A stretch of DNA of 64,000 nucleotides from Streptacidiphilus rugosus AM-16 (GTDB lineage: Bacteria; Actinomycetota; Actinomycetes; Streptomycetales; Streptomycetaceae): the NCBI RefSeq assembly GCF_000744655.1, contig NZ_JQMJ01000003.1, positions 1,054,001-1,118,000 on the forward strand. The letters run 5' to 3'. Positions within the stretch are counted from its first letter, which is position 1; every line of letters starts with the position of its first letter. Shown here one piece after another: positions 16,660-25,016 of the stretch. The notes beneath the pieces were generated by a model. The model worked only from the letters and a program-made list of their open reading frames with translations. It made no database searches and was not told the origin of the DNA. The position numbers and the translations under genes were made by a program.

Positions 16660-17963
16660 CCGAGGAACACGAAAGACGCGAAGGACATGAAGGACGCGAA
16701 GGTCATGCCGTCCAGGGAATCCCGGTCGAGACGCTCGCCCGCGAGTTCGGCACGCCGGTCTACGTCTACGACGCGGCAGTGATCTCCGAACAGTTCCACG
16801 CGCTGCGGGACCGCCTGCACCCGGCCGTCGAGATCTTCTACTCGCTCAAGGCCAACCCGAACGTCAGCGTCTGCGCCCTGCTGCACCGCCTGGGCGCCCG
16901 CGCCGAGATCTCCTCGCTCGTCGAGCTGGCCACCGTCATGACCGCGGGCGTTCCCGCCGACCAGACCCTCTTCCTCGGGCCGGGCAAGAGCGAGGCGGAG
17001 ATCGAGGCCTGCCTCAAGGTCGGCATCCTCGCGCTGATCTGCGAGTCGATAGAGGAACTGGCGCTGATCGACCGGACCGCCGGGCGCCTGGGCGTCACCG
17101 CGCGGGTCGTCCTGCGGGTCAATCCCAGCTTCTCGGTCAAGGGATCCGGCCTGACGATGGGCGGAAAGCCACGCCAGTTCGGCATCGACGAGGAGCTCCT
17201 GCTGTCCTCGACGAGCCTGGCCGCGGCCCACCCCTCGGTGCGGCTGACCGGCGTCCAGGCCTATCTGGGCACCCGGTTCCTCTCCGAGGAGACCATCGTC
17301 GCCAACACCGCGCGGATCCTCGAACTGGCGGAGCGTATCGCCGCCCACGTCGGCTTCGCGCTCGAACTCGTCGACGTCGGCGGCGGCCTGGGCGTCGCCT
17401 ACTTCGCGGGCGAGCGGGACCTGGACGTCGAGTTGCTCACCGACGGCGTCAACCCGCTCGCGGAGGACTTCTCCGCCCGGCACCCCGGCACCCGCCTGGT
17501 GATGGAACTGGGCCGGTACCTGGTGGCCCGCAGCGGCCTGTACGTGACGTCGGTCCGCTACGTGAAGGAGTCGATGGGGGAGCGGTTCGCGGTCGCGGAC
17601 GGCGGGACCAACCACCACCTGACGGCCGTCGGAATCGGCTCGCCGGTCAAGCGCAACTTCCCGATGCGACTGCTGAACCGGAAGGGCGCGGCGGAGTCCG
17701 CGCGCTGGAACGTCACCGGCCCGCTCTGCACCCCCAACGACACCATCGGCCGGGGCGTCGAACTGCCCGCCGATCTCCGGGCCGGCGACCTGCTGGGCGT
17801 GGACCGCTCCGGGGCCTACGGGCCGACGGCGTCACCGGTGTTCTTCCTCAGCCACGGCTACCCGGCCGAGGTGATGGTGCACCGGGGCAAGGCCCAGCTG
17901 ATCCGCCGCCGTGACGCGGTCGACGACCTGCTCGGTCCGCAGACGCTGATCCCGTTGCGCTGA
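16656..17963 (+). CDS. PLP-dependent decarboxylase (fold III), BtrK-like
   Basis: 435-residue alanine-racemase-fold decarboxylase of the diaminopimelate/ornithine decarboxylase group. FYSLKANPNVSVCALL (about residues 62-77) supplies the PLP-binding lysine, VDVGGGLGVAYF the phosphate-binding glycine loop, and GPLCTPNDTIG (about 355) the catalytic cysteine region. The stretch MGGKPRQFGIDEE and the segment around NHHLTAVGIGSPVKRNF recall BtrK, which decarboxylates glutamyl-S-ACP to 4-aminobutyryl-S-ACP. The first 17 residues are a charged repeat (EGHEGREGHA). ATG 16656 overlaps the ligase stop, with GAGGAG upstream, so the two are translationally coupled. Confidence 0.85.
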   Translation: MTEEHERREGHEGREGHAVQGIPVETLAREFGTPVYVYDAAVISEQFHALRDRLHPAVEIFYSLKANPNVSVCALLHRLGARAEISSLVELATVMTAGVPADQTLFLGPGKSEAEIEACLKVGILALICESIEELALIDRTAGRLGVTARVVLRVNPSFSVKGSGLTMGGKPRQFGIDEELLLSSTSLAAAHPSVRLTGVQAYLGTRFLSEETIVANTARILELAERIAAHVGFALELVDVGGGLGVAYFAGERDLDVELLTDGVNPLAEDFSARHPGTRLVMELGRYLVARSGLYVTSVRYVKESMGERFAVADGGTNHHLTAVGIGSPVKRNFPMRLLNRKGAAESARWNVTGPLCTPNDTIGRGVELPADLRAGDLLGVDRSGAYGPTASPVFFLSHGYPAEVMVHRGKAQLIRRRDAVDDLLGPQTLIPLR

Positions 17964-18027
17964 TCCACCCGCCCTGACCGGCCCGCGCTGACCGGCCTGT
18001 GCCGATCCGCCTGCCCGTCCGTTCCAG

Positions 18028-18070
18028 CCTCCCTCCCTCCCTCCCTCCCTCCCTCCCGCCCTCCCGCCCG
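18028..18070. repeat. CCCT tetranucleotide tract upstream of ACP gene
   Basis: Six perfect CCCT units (18031-18054) continue as CCCG/CCCT variants to 18070, ending 22 bp before the ACP start. The minus strand reads GGGA repeats that could form a G-quadruplex, and the tract could change length by slippage, altering spacing to the ACP ribosome-binding site. Confidence 0.85.
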
Positions 18071-18092
18071 ACCGTTCACGACCGGAGACGCC

Positions 18093-18362
18093 ATGCCCGC
18101 CTCACTCCCCACCGAAGCCCGCCGCGAGGACGTGGTCCGCGCCGTCGTCGCCGCGCTCGCCGACGCGCTGGGCCACGAACTGCCGGACGTCACCGAGGCC
18201 ACCCGCCTCTTCGACGACCTCAACGTGGACTCCACCAGCGTGCTCGGCCTGCTGATGAGCCTGGAGGACAGCCTCGACATCGAGGTCGACACCGACATCC
18301 TGGAGCAGCACCACCTGGAGAGCGTCGCCGCGCTCACGGACTTCCTGCTCGAGAACCTGTAG
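18093..18362 (+). CDS. Acyl carrier protein, BtrI-like
   Basis: 89-residue four-helix carrier protein with the phosphopantetheine serine in LNVDSTSVLGLLMSLEDSL (serine about residue 47). The motif DSTSVL and the acidic second helix resemble BtrI of butirosin more than a fatty-acid ACP (DSLD). It should be the platform for the ligase and decarboxylase upstream and is activated by the PPTase at 20580. Start ATG 18093 has CCGGAG 6 nt upstream. The preceding 129-bp gap contains the CCCT tract. Confidence 0.88.
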   Translation: MPASLPTEARREDVVRAVVAALADALGHELPDVTEATRLFDDLNVDSTSVLGLLMSLEDSLDIEVDTDILEQHHLESVAALTDFLLENL

Positions 18363-18376
18363 CGGGGCGCGACGTC

Positions 18377-19177
18377 GTGGCTACCGCCGACTCTCCACTG
18401 ACCGACGTCCGGTTGGAGCAGGTGCTGCTCCTGCCGCTCGACACCCTGCCCGGCCATGCGCCGGACTCCCCGCTGATGCGGGAGTACGCCGACCGGCTCA
18501 CCTGGTTCTACCCGCCTGCCGACGCCGACGCCGAGCGTCACTGGCTCCGGCGCGGCCGTGGGGTGACCTTCGCCGAGACGGTCGAACTCGCCGCCCGGCT
18601 GCTGGGACCGGCCGAGCCGGTGGACCTGGCCGTCACCGTCACCGCGACCCCGGACAGCGGCGAGGCCGGCTACCCAGGCTGCCTGCTCAGACCGCTGCTG
18701 CCGGGCGCGCCGGCGGTGCTGGGGATCACCGGGCAGGGCGCGGCCGGGCCCTTCACCGCGCTGCGGATCGCCGCCGAGCGGATCGCCTCGGGCGAGGCCC
18801 GGCGGGCCGTGGTGCTCGTGATGGAGCAGTGCCGGCTCCCCGACGAGGACGGCCTGGTGCTCCCGGCCCGTGACCGCGCGGTGCTGCTGGTGCTGGGAGC
18901 GGAGGGAAGCCACGCCCTCGGCGCGTCGCTCGTGTCCCGCACCCCGCCCGCCGACGCCGCCACGATCACCGGTCCCGCGCCCGGTGAGGGAATCACCGGG
19001 CCGTGGGCGGACCTCGCCGAGCGGTGGGCGGGCCTCGCCGGGGCGTCCGTCGCCGTCACCGCCCACGATGCCGCGTTGTCCTACTGGTGCCGGCTCGAAC
19101 TCGACGCGGTGCCGGACGCGTTCGACTCGTCCGGACTGGAGCTCGCGCTCTGGGCCGAGGACGGGGTCGGCGCGTGA
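18377..19177 (+). CDS. KAS-like protein lacking the catalytic cysteine
   Basis: 266-residue protein with a degenerate thiolase/KAS III core. GITGQGAAGPFTALRIAAER (about 115-134) aligns with the nucleophile elbow of KAS III (normally ACAG...), but glutamine-glycine replace the cysteine. VVLVMEQCRLP matches the following strand. The C-terminal half lacks recognisable His and Asn motifs. This suggests a non-catalytic partner of the KAS III at 14177, comparable in concept to a chain-length factor. GTG 18377 is the assumed start (weak site GGGGCG), 15 nt after the ACP stop. Its last bases overlap the MATE start (GTGA). Confidence 0.65.
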   Translation: MATADSPLTDVRLEQVLLLPLDTLPGHAPDSPLMREYADRLTWFYPPADADAERHWLRRGRGVTFAETVELAARLLGPAEPVDLAVTVTATPDSGEAGYPGCLLRPLLPGAPAVLGITGQGAAGPFTALRIAAERIASGEARRAVVLVMEQCRLPDEDGLVLPARDRAVLLVLGAEGSHALGASLVSRTPPADAATITGPAPGEGITGPWADLAERWAGLAGASVAVTAHDAALSYWCRLELDAVPDAFDSSGLELALWAEDGVGA

Positions 19178-20583
19178 CGCTGAGCACCCCGGACACCGCC
19201 GAGCCGGCCCGGCTGACCCCGCCGCCGGTCCCGATCCGCGCGGAGATCGTCTCCGTCGCGGTCCCGGTGGCCGTCGGCGCGGTGGTGTGGGTCGGCGGCC
19301 AGTTCGTCGTGGGTGCGCTGCTCGGGCACCTGCCGGGCGACGCGCTCTACGTCCGGGGTCTGCTCATCCCGGTCGGCTTCCTCTTCGTGGCCCTCCAGGA
19401 GGCCTTGGAGGTGGTCACCCAGATCGGCACGGCCCGCTGCCGGGGCCGCGGCGAACTCGCGGCCCTGCGCGGCCTGTTCGGCCGGCTCTGCCTGGCCGGC
19501 TGGGCCGCCTTCGCGGTCGTCGCCGTGGCGGTGGCGCTCGCCGCGCCGACGCTCGCCGCGCTGATGCACGTGCCGGCCGGAGCGGCAGGCGACTTCGTCG
19601 CGGTGCTGCGCTGGACGGCGCTGGTCAACGTGTTCGGTGTGCCGGTGAACGTCGCGACGGCCATGCTGCGCGGCGGCGGCCGGCCGAGGGGCGCGGCGGC
19701 GCTCACGTTCACGGTGACCGTGCTGCAGATCGCGGGGGTGTGGCTGCTCGGACTCCGCGGCGGTCTCGGCGTGTTCAGCCTGCCGTGGTCCGCCGCGGCG
19801 TCGGGCGCCTGCGGGCTGGCGCTCGGAGTCGGCCTGCTGCTCCGCTCCGGCGCGCTGCGCCGCGCGCCCGCCGAACCACCGCCTCCGGCCGTCGCCGTGG
19901 CCGTCGAGGCCGAGCGGGGCGGGCCGCCGGTCGCCGTCCGCTCGCTGCTGGTCGGCATCGGACTCCCGATCGCCGCCACCTACGTCATGCTCAGCCTCAG
20001 CAACCTCGTCACCGAGTGGATCCTCACGCCCTTCGGCACCGCGACCGTGGCCGGCTACGGCGCGGCGATCTCGGTCCAGTCCGTCGCGGTGGTCCCCGCC
20101 CTGGCGCTCGGCACCGCGACCGCCGTGACCGCCAACCGGCGCTGGGCCGGCGGCGAGGTCACGGCCCTTCCTGCCGCCCTGCGGACGGGCCTGCGGATCG
20201 CCGTCGCCGGTTACCTGTTCATCGCGCTGCTCTGCCTGCCCGCGGCCGGGACCCTCGCCCGGCTGATGACCTCGGACCCGGAGACGGCGGCCCGGGCCGC
20301 GACCTTCCTGCGGATCGTCGGCCCGTCGTTCCTCGGCCTGGGCGTGGTGCTCTTCCTGCTCACCTTCCTGGAGCAGATCGGCGGCGGACTGCTCGCCGCC
20401 TCCTCGAACCTCTGCTACTTCACCCTCACCCTGGCCGTGGGCGGGTCGCTGGCCCGCGCGTGGGGCGATCCGCAGGCCCTCTACGGTGTCTGGGCGGCGG
20501 CCAACGTGCTCGGCGTGGCGGGTGTGCTGCCGCTGACCCTGCACCGGGTCCGCCGGGTCACCGCCCGCGCGGAGTCGCCATGA
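19174..20583 (+). CDS. MATE-family efflux transporter
   Basis: 469-residue membrane protein with about 12 helices in two homologous halves, as in MATE/MOP flippases (VGAVVWVGGQFVVGALLG near 25; GYGAAISVQSVAVVPALALGTA near 285; GVVLFLLTFLEQIGGGLLA near 390). In the middle of an assembly-line operon it most likely exports the product or its precursor. It is coupled by 4-bp overlaps to both the KAS-like gene before it and the PPTase after it, so all three are one transcript. Confidence 0.82.
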   Translation: MTLSTPDTAEPARLTPPPVPIRAEIVSVAVPVAVGAVVWVGGQFVVGALLGHLPGDALYVRGLLIPVGFLFVALQEALEVVTQIGTARCRGRGELAALRGLFGRLCLAGWAAFAVVAVAVALAAPTLAALMHVPAGAAGDFVAVLRWTALVNVFGVPVNVATAMLRGGGRPRGAAALTFTVTVLQIAGVWLLGLRGGLGVFSLPWSAAASGACGLALGVGLLLRSGALRRAPAEPPPPAVAVAVEAERGGPPVAVRSLLVGIGLPIAATYVMLSLSNLVTEWILTPFGTATVAGYGAAISVQSVAVVPALALGTATAVTANRRWAGGEVTALPAALRTGLRIAVAGYLFIALLCLPAAGTLARLMTSDPETAARAATFLRIVGPSFLGLGVVLFLLTFLEQIGGGLLAASSNLCYFTLTLAVGGSLARAWGDPQALYGVWAAANVLGVAGVLPLTLHRVRRVTARAESP

Positions 20584-21338
20584 CGGCCGTCGGCCACGTC
20601 GACGTCTGGTACCTGCGGCTCGACGTGCACCCCGACCGGGAACGGACCCTCGCCGCGCTGCTCGACGCCCGCGAACTGCGCCGCGCGACACGGCTGCGGG
20701 CGCCGGACGAGCGCCGTCGGCTCGTCGCCGCGCACGGGCTGACCCGGCTGCTGCTCGCCCGCCGCACCGGAACCGACCCCCGGACGCTGAGCTGGTCCCT
20801 CGGCGTCCACGGCAAGCCCGGGCCGGTCGGCGACCCGGACCGGCCGGTGCACTGGAACCTCAGCCACACCGGGGACCGCGCCCTGCTCGCCGTCTCGGGG
20901 GAGGGCCCGGTCGGCGTCGACATCCAGTCGGTGCCGCCGGACACCCCGGTTCTCGCGCTGGCCCGGCGCTTCCTACCGCCGTCGGAGTACGCGTGTCTCG
21001 CCGCCCTCGGCCGGGACGCCGACCGCCGCACCGGCTACTACCGGGCGTTGTGCCGCCGCGAGGCCGGGGTCAAGGCGCACGGCGGACGGCTGCTCGACGC
21101 GCTCGGACCCGCCCGGCCCCCGGACGGCGGCGTCTGCGGCGTCGGCGGTTCGCTGCGGGACCTGCCCGCGCCGGCCGGCTGCGTCGCCGCCCTGGCCACG
21201 GTCGCCGGCCCCGCCCGGGTCCGCCACCGCATGCGGCCTCCCACGTCCGGCCCGCCGTCCTTCGCCCCGCCGCCGTCCGCCCCACAGCCGTTCGCCCCGC
21301 CGTCCTTCGTCCCCACCGCTTCGAAGGGAACCGCATGA
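20580..21338 (+). CDS. Sfp-type 4'-phosphopantetheinyl transferase
   Basis: 252-residue PPTase that converts apo-carrier proteins (the ACP at 18093 and the carrier domain at 11944) to holo form. Core motifs are WNLSHTGDRALLAVS, VGVDIQS (metal aspartate) and RALCRREAGVKAHG, a variant of WxxKEA in which Arg replaces Lys. The last 35 residues are proline/serine-rich (repeats of APP) and look like low-complexity extension. It overlaps the MATE stop and the condensation-domain start by 4 bp each. Having a dedicated PPTase supports the view that this is a self-contained assembly line. Confidence 0.85.
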   Translation: MTAVGHVDVWYLRLDVHPDRERTLAALLDARELRRATRLRAPDERRRLVAAHGLTRLLLARRTGTDPRTLSWSLGVHGKPGPVGDPDRPVHWNLSHTGDRALLAVSGEGPVGVDIQSVPPDTPVLALARRFLPPSEYACLAALGRDADRRTGYYRALCRREAGVKAHGGRLLDALGPARPPDGGVCGVGGSLRDLPAPAGCVAALATVAGPARVRHRMRPPTSGPPSFAPPPSAPQPFAPPSFVPTASKGTA

Positions 21339-22729
21339 CCACCGACCAGTTGCTGAAGGTGCACGTCTCCGCCGCACGCAGCGGCACGGCCCAGGCCACC
21401 TGGGGACAGCAGGCGATCTGGGACGCCGTGTCCGGGCTCGGCGCGGACGCGCCGCGCTACAACCTGATGCTTCCGGTCGAGCTCGATCCCGGCCGGCCGC
21501 TGCCCGAGGTGCTGGACGACCTGACGGCGCTGTTGCATCTCCACGAATCGCTGCGCACCAGACTGCGGCCGGACGAGTCCGGCGGCCTGCGTCAGATCCT
21601 CGACGGCGAGGGCGACCTGCCGGTCGCCCTCTGGAACTGCCCGCCCGAGGAGGCGGACCGGCAGCGCGACGCGCTCCTCGCCGACCTGCTCGGCCGCCCC
21701 TTCGACACCGCGCGCCAATGGCCGGTACGGGCGGGCCTGGTGGAGTGCGACGGCCTCGTCCGGCACCTGGTGCTCGTGCTCTCGCACACGGCGTCCGACG
21801 GATGGGGCATCCGACGGCTGCACCAGGACGTGATCGACCTCGGGCGCGGGCTGACCGTCGCGCGGATCCGCGCCCGGCGCCCCTCCCTGCAGCCGCTCGA
21901 CGAGGCGGCACTGCAGGCCTCCGACCGCGGGCGCCGCCGCGACGTGGCCGCCCGACGCCACTGGTGCGAGCGCCTCGAAGGCGGAGCGGCCCGTCTCTTC
22001 ACCTCCTCCGGCGCCGAGCCCGACGACCCGGCGCGGCTGCTCCCCAACGCCAGGCTGCACTCGCCCGCCCTGGCCCATGCCGTCGAACAGGTCGCCGCGG
22101 GGCGCGGGGTCAGTACCTCCTCCGTGCTGCTGGCGGCCCTCGCCGTCCAGCAGTCCAGGCTCTCCGGGGCCGAGGCGGCGCTGCTTCAGGTCGTCGTCAA
22201 CAACCGGTTCCTGCCCACGACCGCGCAGGCGGTCAGCACGATGGCGCAGGAGGGCCTCTTCCACCTGCCGTCCGCGCGCGGCCGCTTCACCGAGGTGCTG
22301 CGCCGCGCCCACCTGGCCGCCCTCGGCTGCTACCGCCACGCCGCCTACGACAGACGCCTGCTGACCCGCGACCTCGCCGAACTCGGCCGGGTGGCCGGAC
22401 CGCTCGCCGACCGCTCCTGCACCTTCAACGACGCCCGCATCGTCCGCGCCGACGCCGCGCCGACGACGGATCCGCCGCCCCTGGACCGGCCGCCCCGGGA
22501 CCGGCTGGACCGGCTGCGCGAACAGACGCGGCTCAGCTGGCCCGTCGAGTTCCCGCCCCGCGCCGACTTCACCTTCGCCCTCGACGCCGTGCTGACGCCC
22601 GGCGCGCTGGAACTGGCGATGACCGCCGACAGCGCCCTGATCTCCCGCGCCGGCATGGAACGGCTGCTGTACGGCGTCGAGGAACTGATCGTCGACGAGG
22701 CCGTCTCGTTGGGCCGCGACCGTGACTGA
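21335..22729 (+). CDS. Stand-alone condensation-domain protein
   Basis: 464-residue protein with the chloramphenicol-acetyltransferase-like fold of NRPS condensation domains. The catalytic motif is LSHTASDGWGIRRLH (about 149-163): HHxxxDG with the first His changed to Ser but the second, catalytic, His kept. The N-terminal GQQAIWDAV corresponds to C1, and LQVVVNNRF and LFHLPS to later core motifs. It probably forms an amide or ester between carrier-bound partners. GAAGGG precedes ATG 21335; 4-bp overlap upstream, 8-bp overlap with the deacetylase gene. Confidence 0.82.
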   Translation: MTTDQLLKVHVSAARSGTAQATWGQQAIWDAVSGLGADAPRYNLMLPVELDPGRPLPEVLDDLTALLHLHESLRTRLRPDESGGLRQILDGEGDLPVALWNCPPEEADRQRDALLADLLGRPFDTARQWPVRAGLVECDGLVRHLVLVLSHTASDGWGIRRLHQDVIDLGRGLTVARIRARRPSLQPLDEAALQASDRGRRRDVAARRHWCERLEGGAARLFTSSGAEPDDPARLLPNARLHSPALAHAVEQVAAGRGVSTSSVLLAALAVQQSRLSGAEAALLQVVVNNRFLPTTAQAVSTMAQEGLFHLPSARGRFTEVLRRAHLAALGCYRHAAYDRRLLTRDLAELGRVAGPLADRSCTFNDARIVRADAAPTTDPPPLDRPPRDRLDRLREQTRLSWPVEFPPRADFTFALDAVLTPGALELAMTADSALISRAGMERLLYGVEELIVDEAVSLGRDRD

Positions 22730-23900
22730 CTCCGCGCAGCCCACCCCGCTCTGCGCGGGCGTCGCCTGGAGCGGCGGCTCCCTCGGCCAGGAGGCCGCCG
22801 GCTACGAGGCCGAGGTGCTCGACGCCGCAGGCCGGCGGGTCGCCGGACCGACCCGCTGGACCGCGGACCGGGTCGCCGAGTTGATCGCCTGGCTGCGGGA
22901 GACCGCCGAGCGCGCCGGTCGGCCCCTGGTCGTGGTCGTCGACAGCACCAACGGGCTGCTGGACGGCCCGATGACCGCCGCCGGACTGGACGTCCGCCGC
23001 GCCGACCCGTGGACCCTGCCGCCCCGCCCGCCCTTCGGCTCCGTTCCCCCGCACGCCCTCGCCGGGCTGGCCCGGACCGCGCTCTCCTCCCTCTCCCGGC
23101 TCACCCCCGAGGGCGGGACGCTGACCGGCCGTGGCGAGGAGTACCTGGAGGGCGTCCGCCGCAGCGCCCCGGTCCGGGCGGCGCTGACGGCGGCGGGCCG
23201 CTGCGTCGAGCACGGCCGCCGGGACCGCCCGCAGGTCGCGCTCACCTTCGACGACGGCCCCGACCCGGTGCTCACCCGCCGGATCCTGGACGTCCTGGCC
23301 CGCTACGACGCCCGGGCCACCTTCTTCTGCGTCGGCCACCACGTCGCGGCCCTTCCCGACGAGGTGCGCCGGACCGCCGCGGCCGGACACGAACTGGGCA
23401 ACCACTCCTGGTCGCACCCGTTCCTGCCCGACCTGACGCCGACCCAGCTCTCCGCCCAGGTCGAGCGGACCTCGGAGGCCATCGAACGGCTCACCGGCCG
23501 GGCGCCGACCCGCTTCCGACCGCCCTACGGCTCGCAGACGCCGGAAGTGCTGCGGGTTCTGGCCACGCACCCGACCACGCTCACCTTCTGGGACGTGGAC
23601 TCCCGCGACTGGGCCAGGCCCGGCCCCGACCGGATCGCCGCCACGGTCCTTGACGCCGCCGGTCCCGGCTCGGTGGTCCTCATGCACGAGGGCGGCGGCG
23701 ACCGCCGGCAGACCGTGCAGGCACTGCCCGCGGTGATCGAGGGACTGCTGGCCCGCGGACTGGAACCCGTCACCCTGGAGGAACTCCTCCGCCCGGCGGC
23801 CCCGCCCGCGGCTGTGCCTCCGCATGCCGCTGTGCCGCCGCCCACTGCTCCGGTGGCGCTCAGCCGTCGACCGGCAGCCAGCCCCGCTGGACCGCTTTGA
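22722..23900 (+). CDS. NodB-type polysaccharide deacetylase with extra N-terminal domain
   Basis: 392-residue protein. The C-terminal half (about 165-370) is a carbohydrate-esterase-4/NodB domain: VALTFDDGPDPVLTRR with the catalytic and metal aspartates, HSWSHP (HxxxH zinc ligands), FRPPYG (motif 3) and VVLMHEG (motif 5). All catalytic motifs are intact. The first 155 residues (AWSGGSLGQEAAGYEAEVLD, VVVVDSTNGLLDG) form a separate domain I cannot place. No signal peptide, so it is likely cytosolic, unlike wall-chitin deacetylases. In this operon it could remove an N-acyl protecting group or deacetylate an amino sugar. GTG 22722 overlaps the condensation gene. Confidence 0.82.
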   Translation: MTDSAQPTPLCAGVAWSGGSLGQEAAGYEAEVLDAAGRRVAGPTRWTADRVAELIAWLRETAERAGRPLVVVVDSTNGLLDGPMTAAGLDVRRADPWTLPPRPPFGSVPPHALAGLARTALSSLSRLTPEGGTLTGRGEEYLEGVRRSAPVRAALTAAGRCVEHGRRDRPQVALTFDDGPDPVLTRRILDVLARYDARATFFCVGHHVAALPDEVRRTAAAGHELGNHSWSHPFLPDLTPTQLSAQVERTSEAIERLTGRAPTRFRPPYGSQTPEVLRVLATHPTTLTFWDVDSRDWARPGPDRIAATVLDAAGPGSVVLMHEGGGDRRQTVQALPAVIEGLLARGLEPVTLEELLRPAAPPAAVPPHAAVPPPTAPVALSRRPAASPAGPL

Positions 23901-24891
23901 CCCCCGCCTCGAACCGGCTTCCGGCGTCCAGCCGTTCGAGCAGTGCCGCGGTGATCCGCCGAGCGGTTCGGGGCGAGACCCCGAGCCGCTTCGCGATGCC
24001 GCCCAGGGTCAGCCCGGTGGCCATCAGCCGCAGCGTGGCGATCTCCTGCGTCGACAGCTCGCGCTGCCTGGCGGCCGTCCTTTCCTCCGCCGTCGGCGCG
24101 TCCAGTGCCTGTCCCTCGGCCCAGACGGACTCGAACAGCGCGCGCAGCGCCACGACGATGCCCGCATCGGCGCCGGCTCCGGTGACGACCAGCGCTCCGC
24201 GCCGGCTGTCCTGGATGTCCATGGGGAGGAAGGCGATCCGGCGGTCGACGATCAGCATCCGCGTCGGCAACGTCGCCACCGTCCTGACCTGTGCGCCCTG
24301 TTCCACCAGCCGACGGGCGTGGGCGAGCGTGGGCTGATGGCTCCGGATGCTGGTGAGGTACACCGTGCGCAGCCGCACGCCCCGCGCCAGCAGCGCCGCG
24401 TTGAGCGGGCCGGAGGCCTGCATGTTCTCGTTCGTCTGGGCGCCGTCGGGAGCGAAGGCCAGCAGCTCCTCCTCGACGTCCCGGCTCAGCGCCGCCAGCC
24501 GGTCCCTGATCCGGTCGATCCCGACCAGCACCTCGACGCCCACGTCCGTATCGGGCGACTCCAGCCCACCGGCCTCCGCGACGAGCTGCGCCGCGGCGGC
24601 CCGTGACACCGCCAGCCGGTGCAGTCGCCCCTGCAGCGCGGCCTCCTGCCGTGCCAGCAGCAGCTCCATTCCCGCCTCGGCCCGCACGGGCAGCCGTCCG
24701 CCCGCCGCTTCGTAGGAGGGCCGCACCAGCGCAAGCCGGTTCAGCCGTCCCAGCGCGTAGGCGATCTGGCCCTCCGTCATCGATAAGCGGACGGCCAGCT
24801 CGGCGGTCCCCTCCTCGGGCTGGGCCAGCATCGCGCGATAGACCGCCTCGGTCAGCGCGTCGAGGCCCAGCGGTTCCAGCAGGTTCGCCAC
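23860..24891 (-). CDS. LuxR-type regulator with TrmB-like N-terminus
   Basis: 343-residue cluster-type regulator. A TrmB-like winged helix is at residues 1-70 (LLEPLGLDALTEAVYRAML, LSMTEGQIAYALGRL). A central PLD-like sensor domain follows (about 100-255). The C-terminal LuxR/GerE helix-turn-helix reads TQEIATLRLMATGLTLGGIA and VSPRTARRITAALLER. GTG 24891 is the only in-frame start that keeps the conserved N-terminus, though no clear Shine-Dalgarno precedes it. It converges on the deacetylase gene (41-bp overlap) and diverges from the NodA-like gene; the 125-bp gap holds a TCTAGA palindrome. It is the likely pathway-specific regulator. Confidence 0.82.
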   Translation of the reverse strand: MANLLEPLGLDALTEAVYRAMLAQPEEGTAELAVRLSMTEGQIAYALGRLNRLALVRPSYEAAGGRLPVRAEAGMELLLARQEAALQGRLHRLAVSRAAAAQLVAEAGGLESPDTDVGVEVLVGIDRIRDRLAALSRDVEEELLAFAPDGAQTNENMQASGPLNAALLARGVRLRTVYLTSIRSHQPTLAHARRLVEQGAQVRTVATLPTRMLIVDRRIAFLPMDIQDSRRGALVVTGAGADAGIVVALRALFESVWAEGQALDAPTAEERTAARQRELSTQEIATLRLMATGLTLGGIAKRLGVSPRTARRITAALLERLDAGSRFEAGVKAVQRGWLPVDG

Positions 24892-24921
24892 TCCGCCGAT
24901 TCTGCCACCGAGGGTTCAAGA

Positions 24922-24936
24922 AGGTCTAGACCAACC
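24922..24936. promoter_or_regulatory. TCTAGA palindrome between LuxR and NodA-like genes
   Basis: AGGTCTAGACCAACC, read on the LuxR strand as TTGGTCTAGACCT then TTCTTGAACC, 32 bp upstream of the LuxR start. The same strand reading before the acyl-CoA dehydrogenase is TTGTCTAGACCTCTTGAGCC, so similarity extends past the palindrome. Candidate site for DasR or for LuxR autoregulation. Confidence 0.6.
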
Positions 24937-25016
24937 CTCCCGAGCGGTCCGCCGCGCCGGAGCGGTGGGCCGTAAATCGGCGGCGGCGTGCCTCTCGGCG
25001 CTGGTAGAACGTCCGG

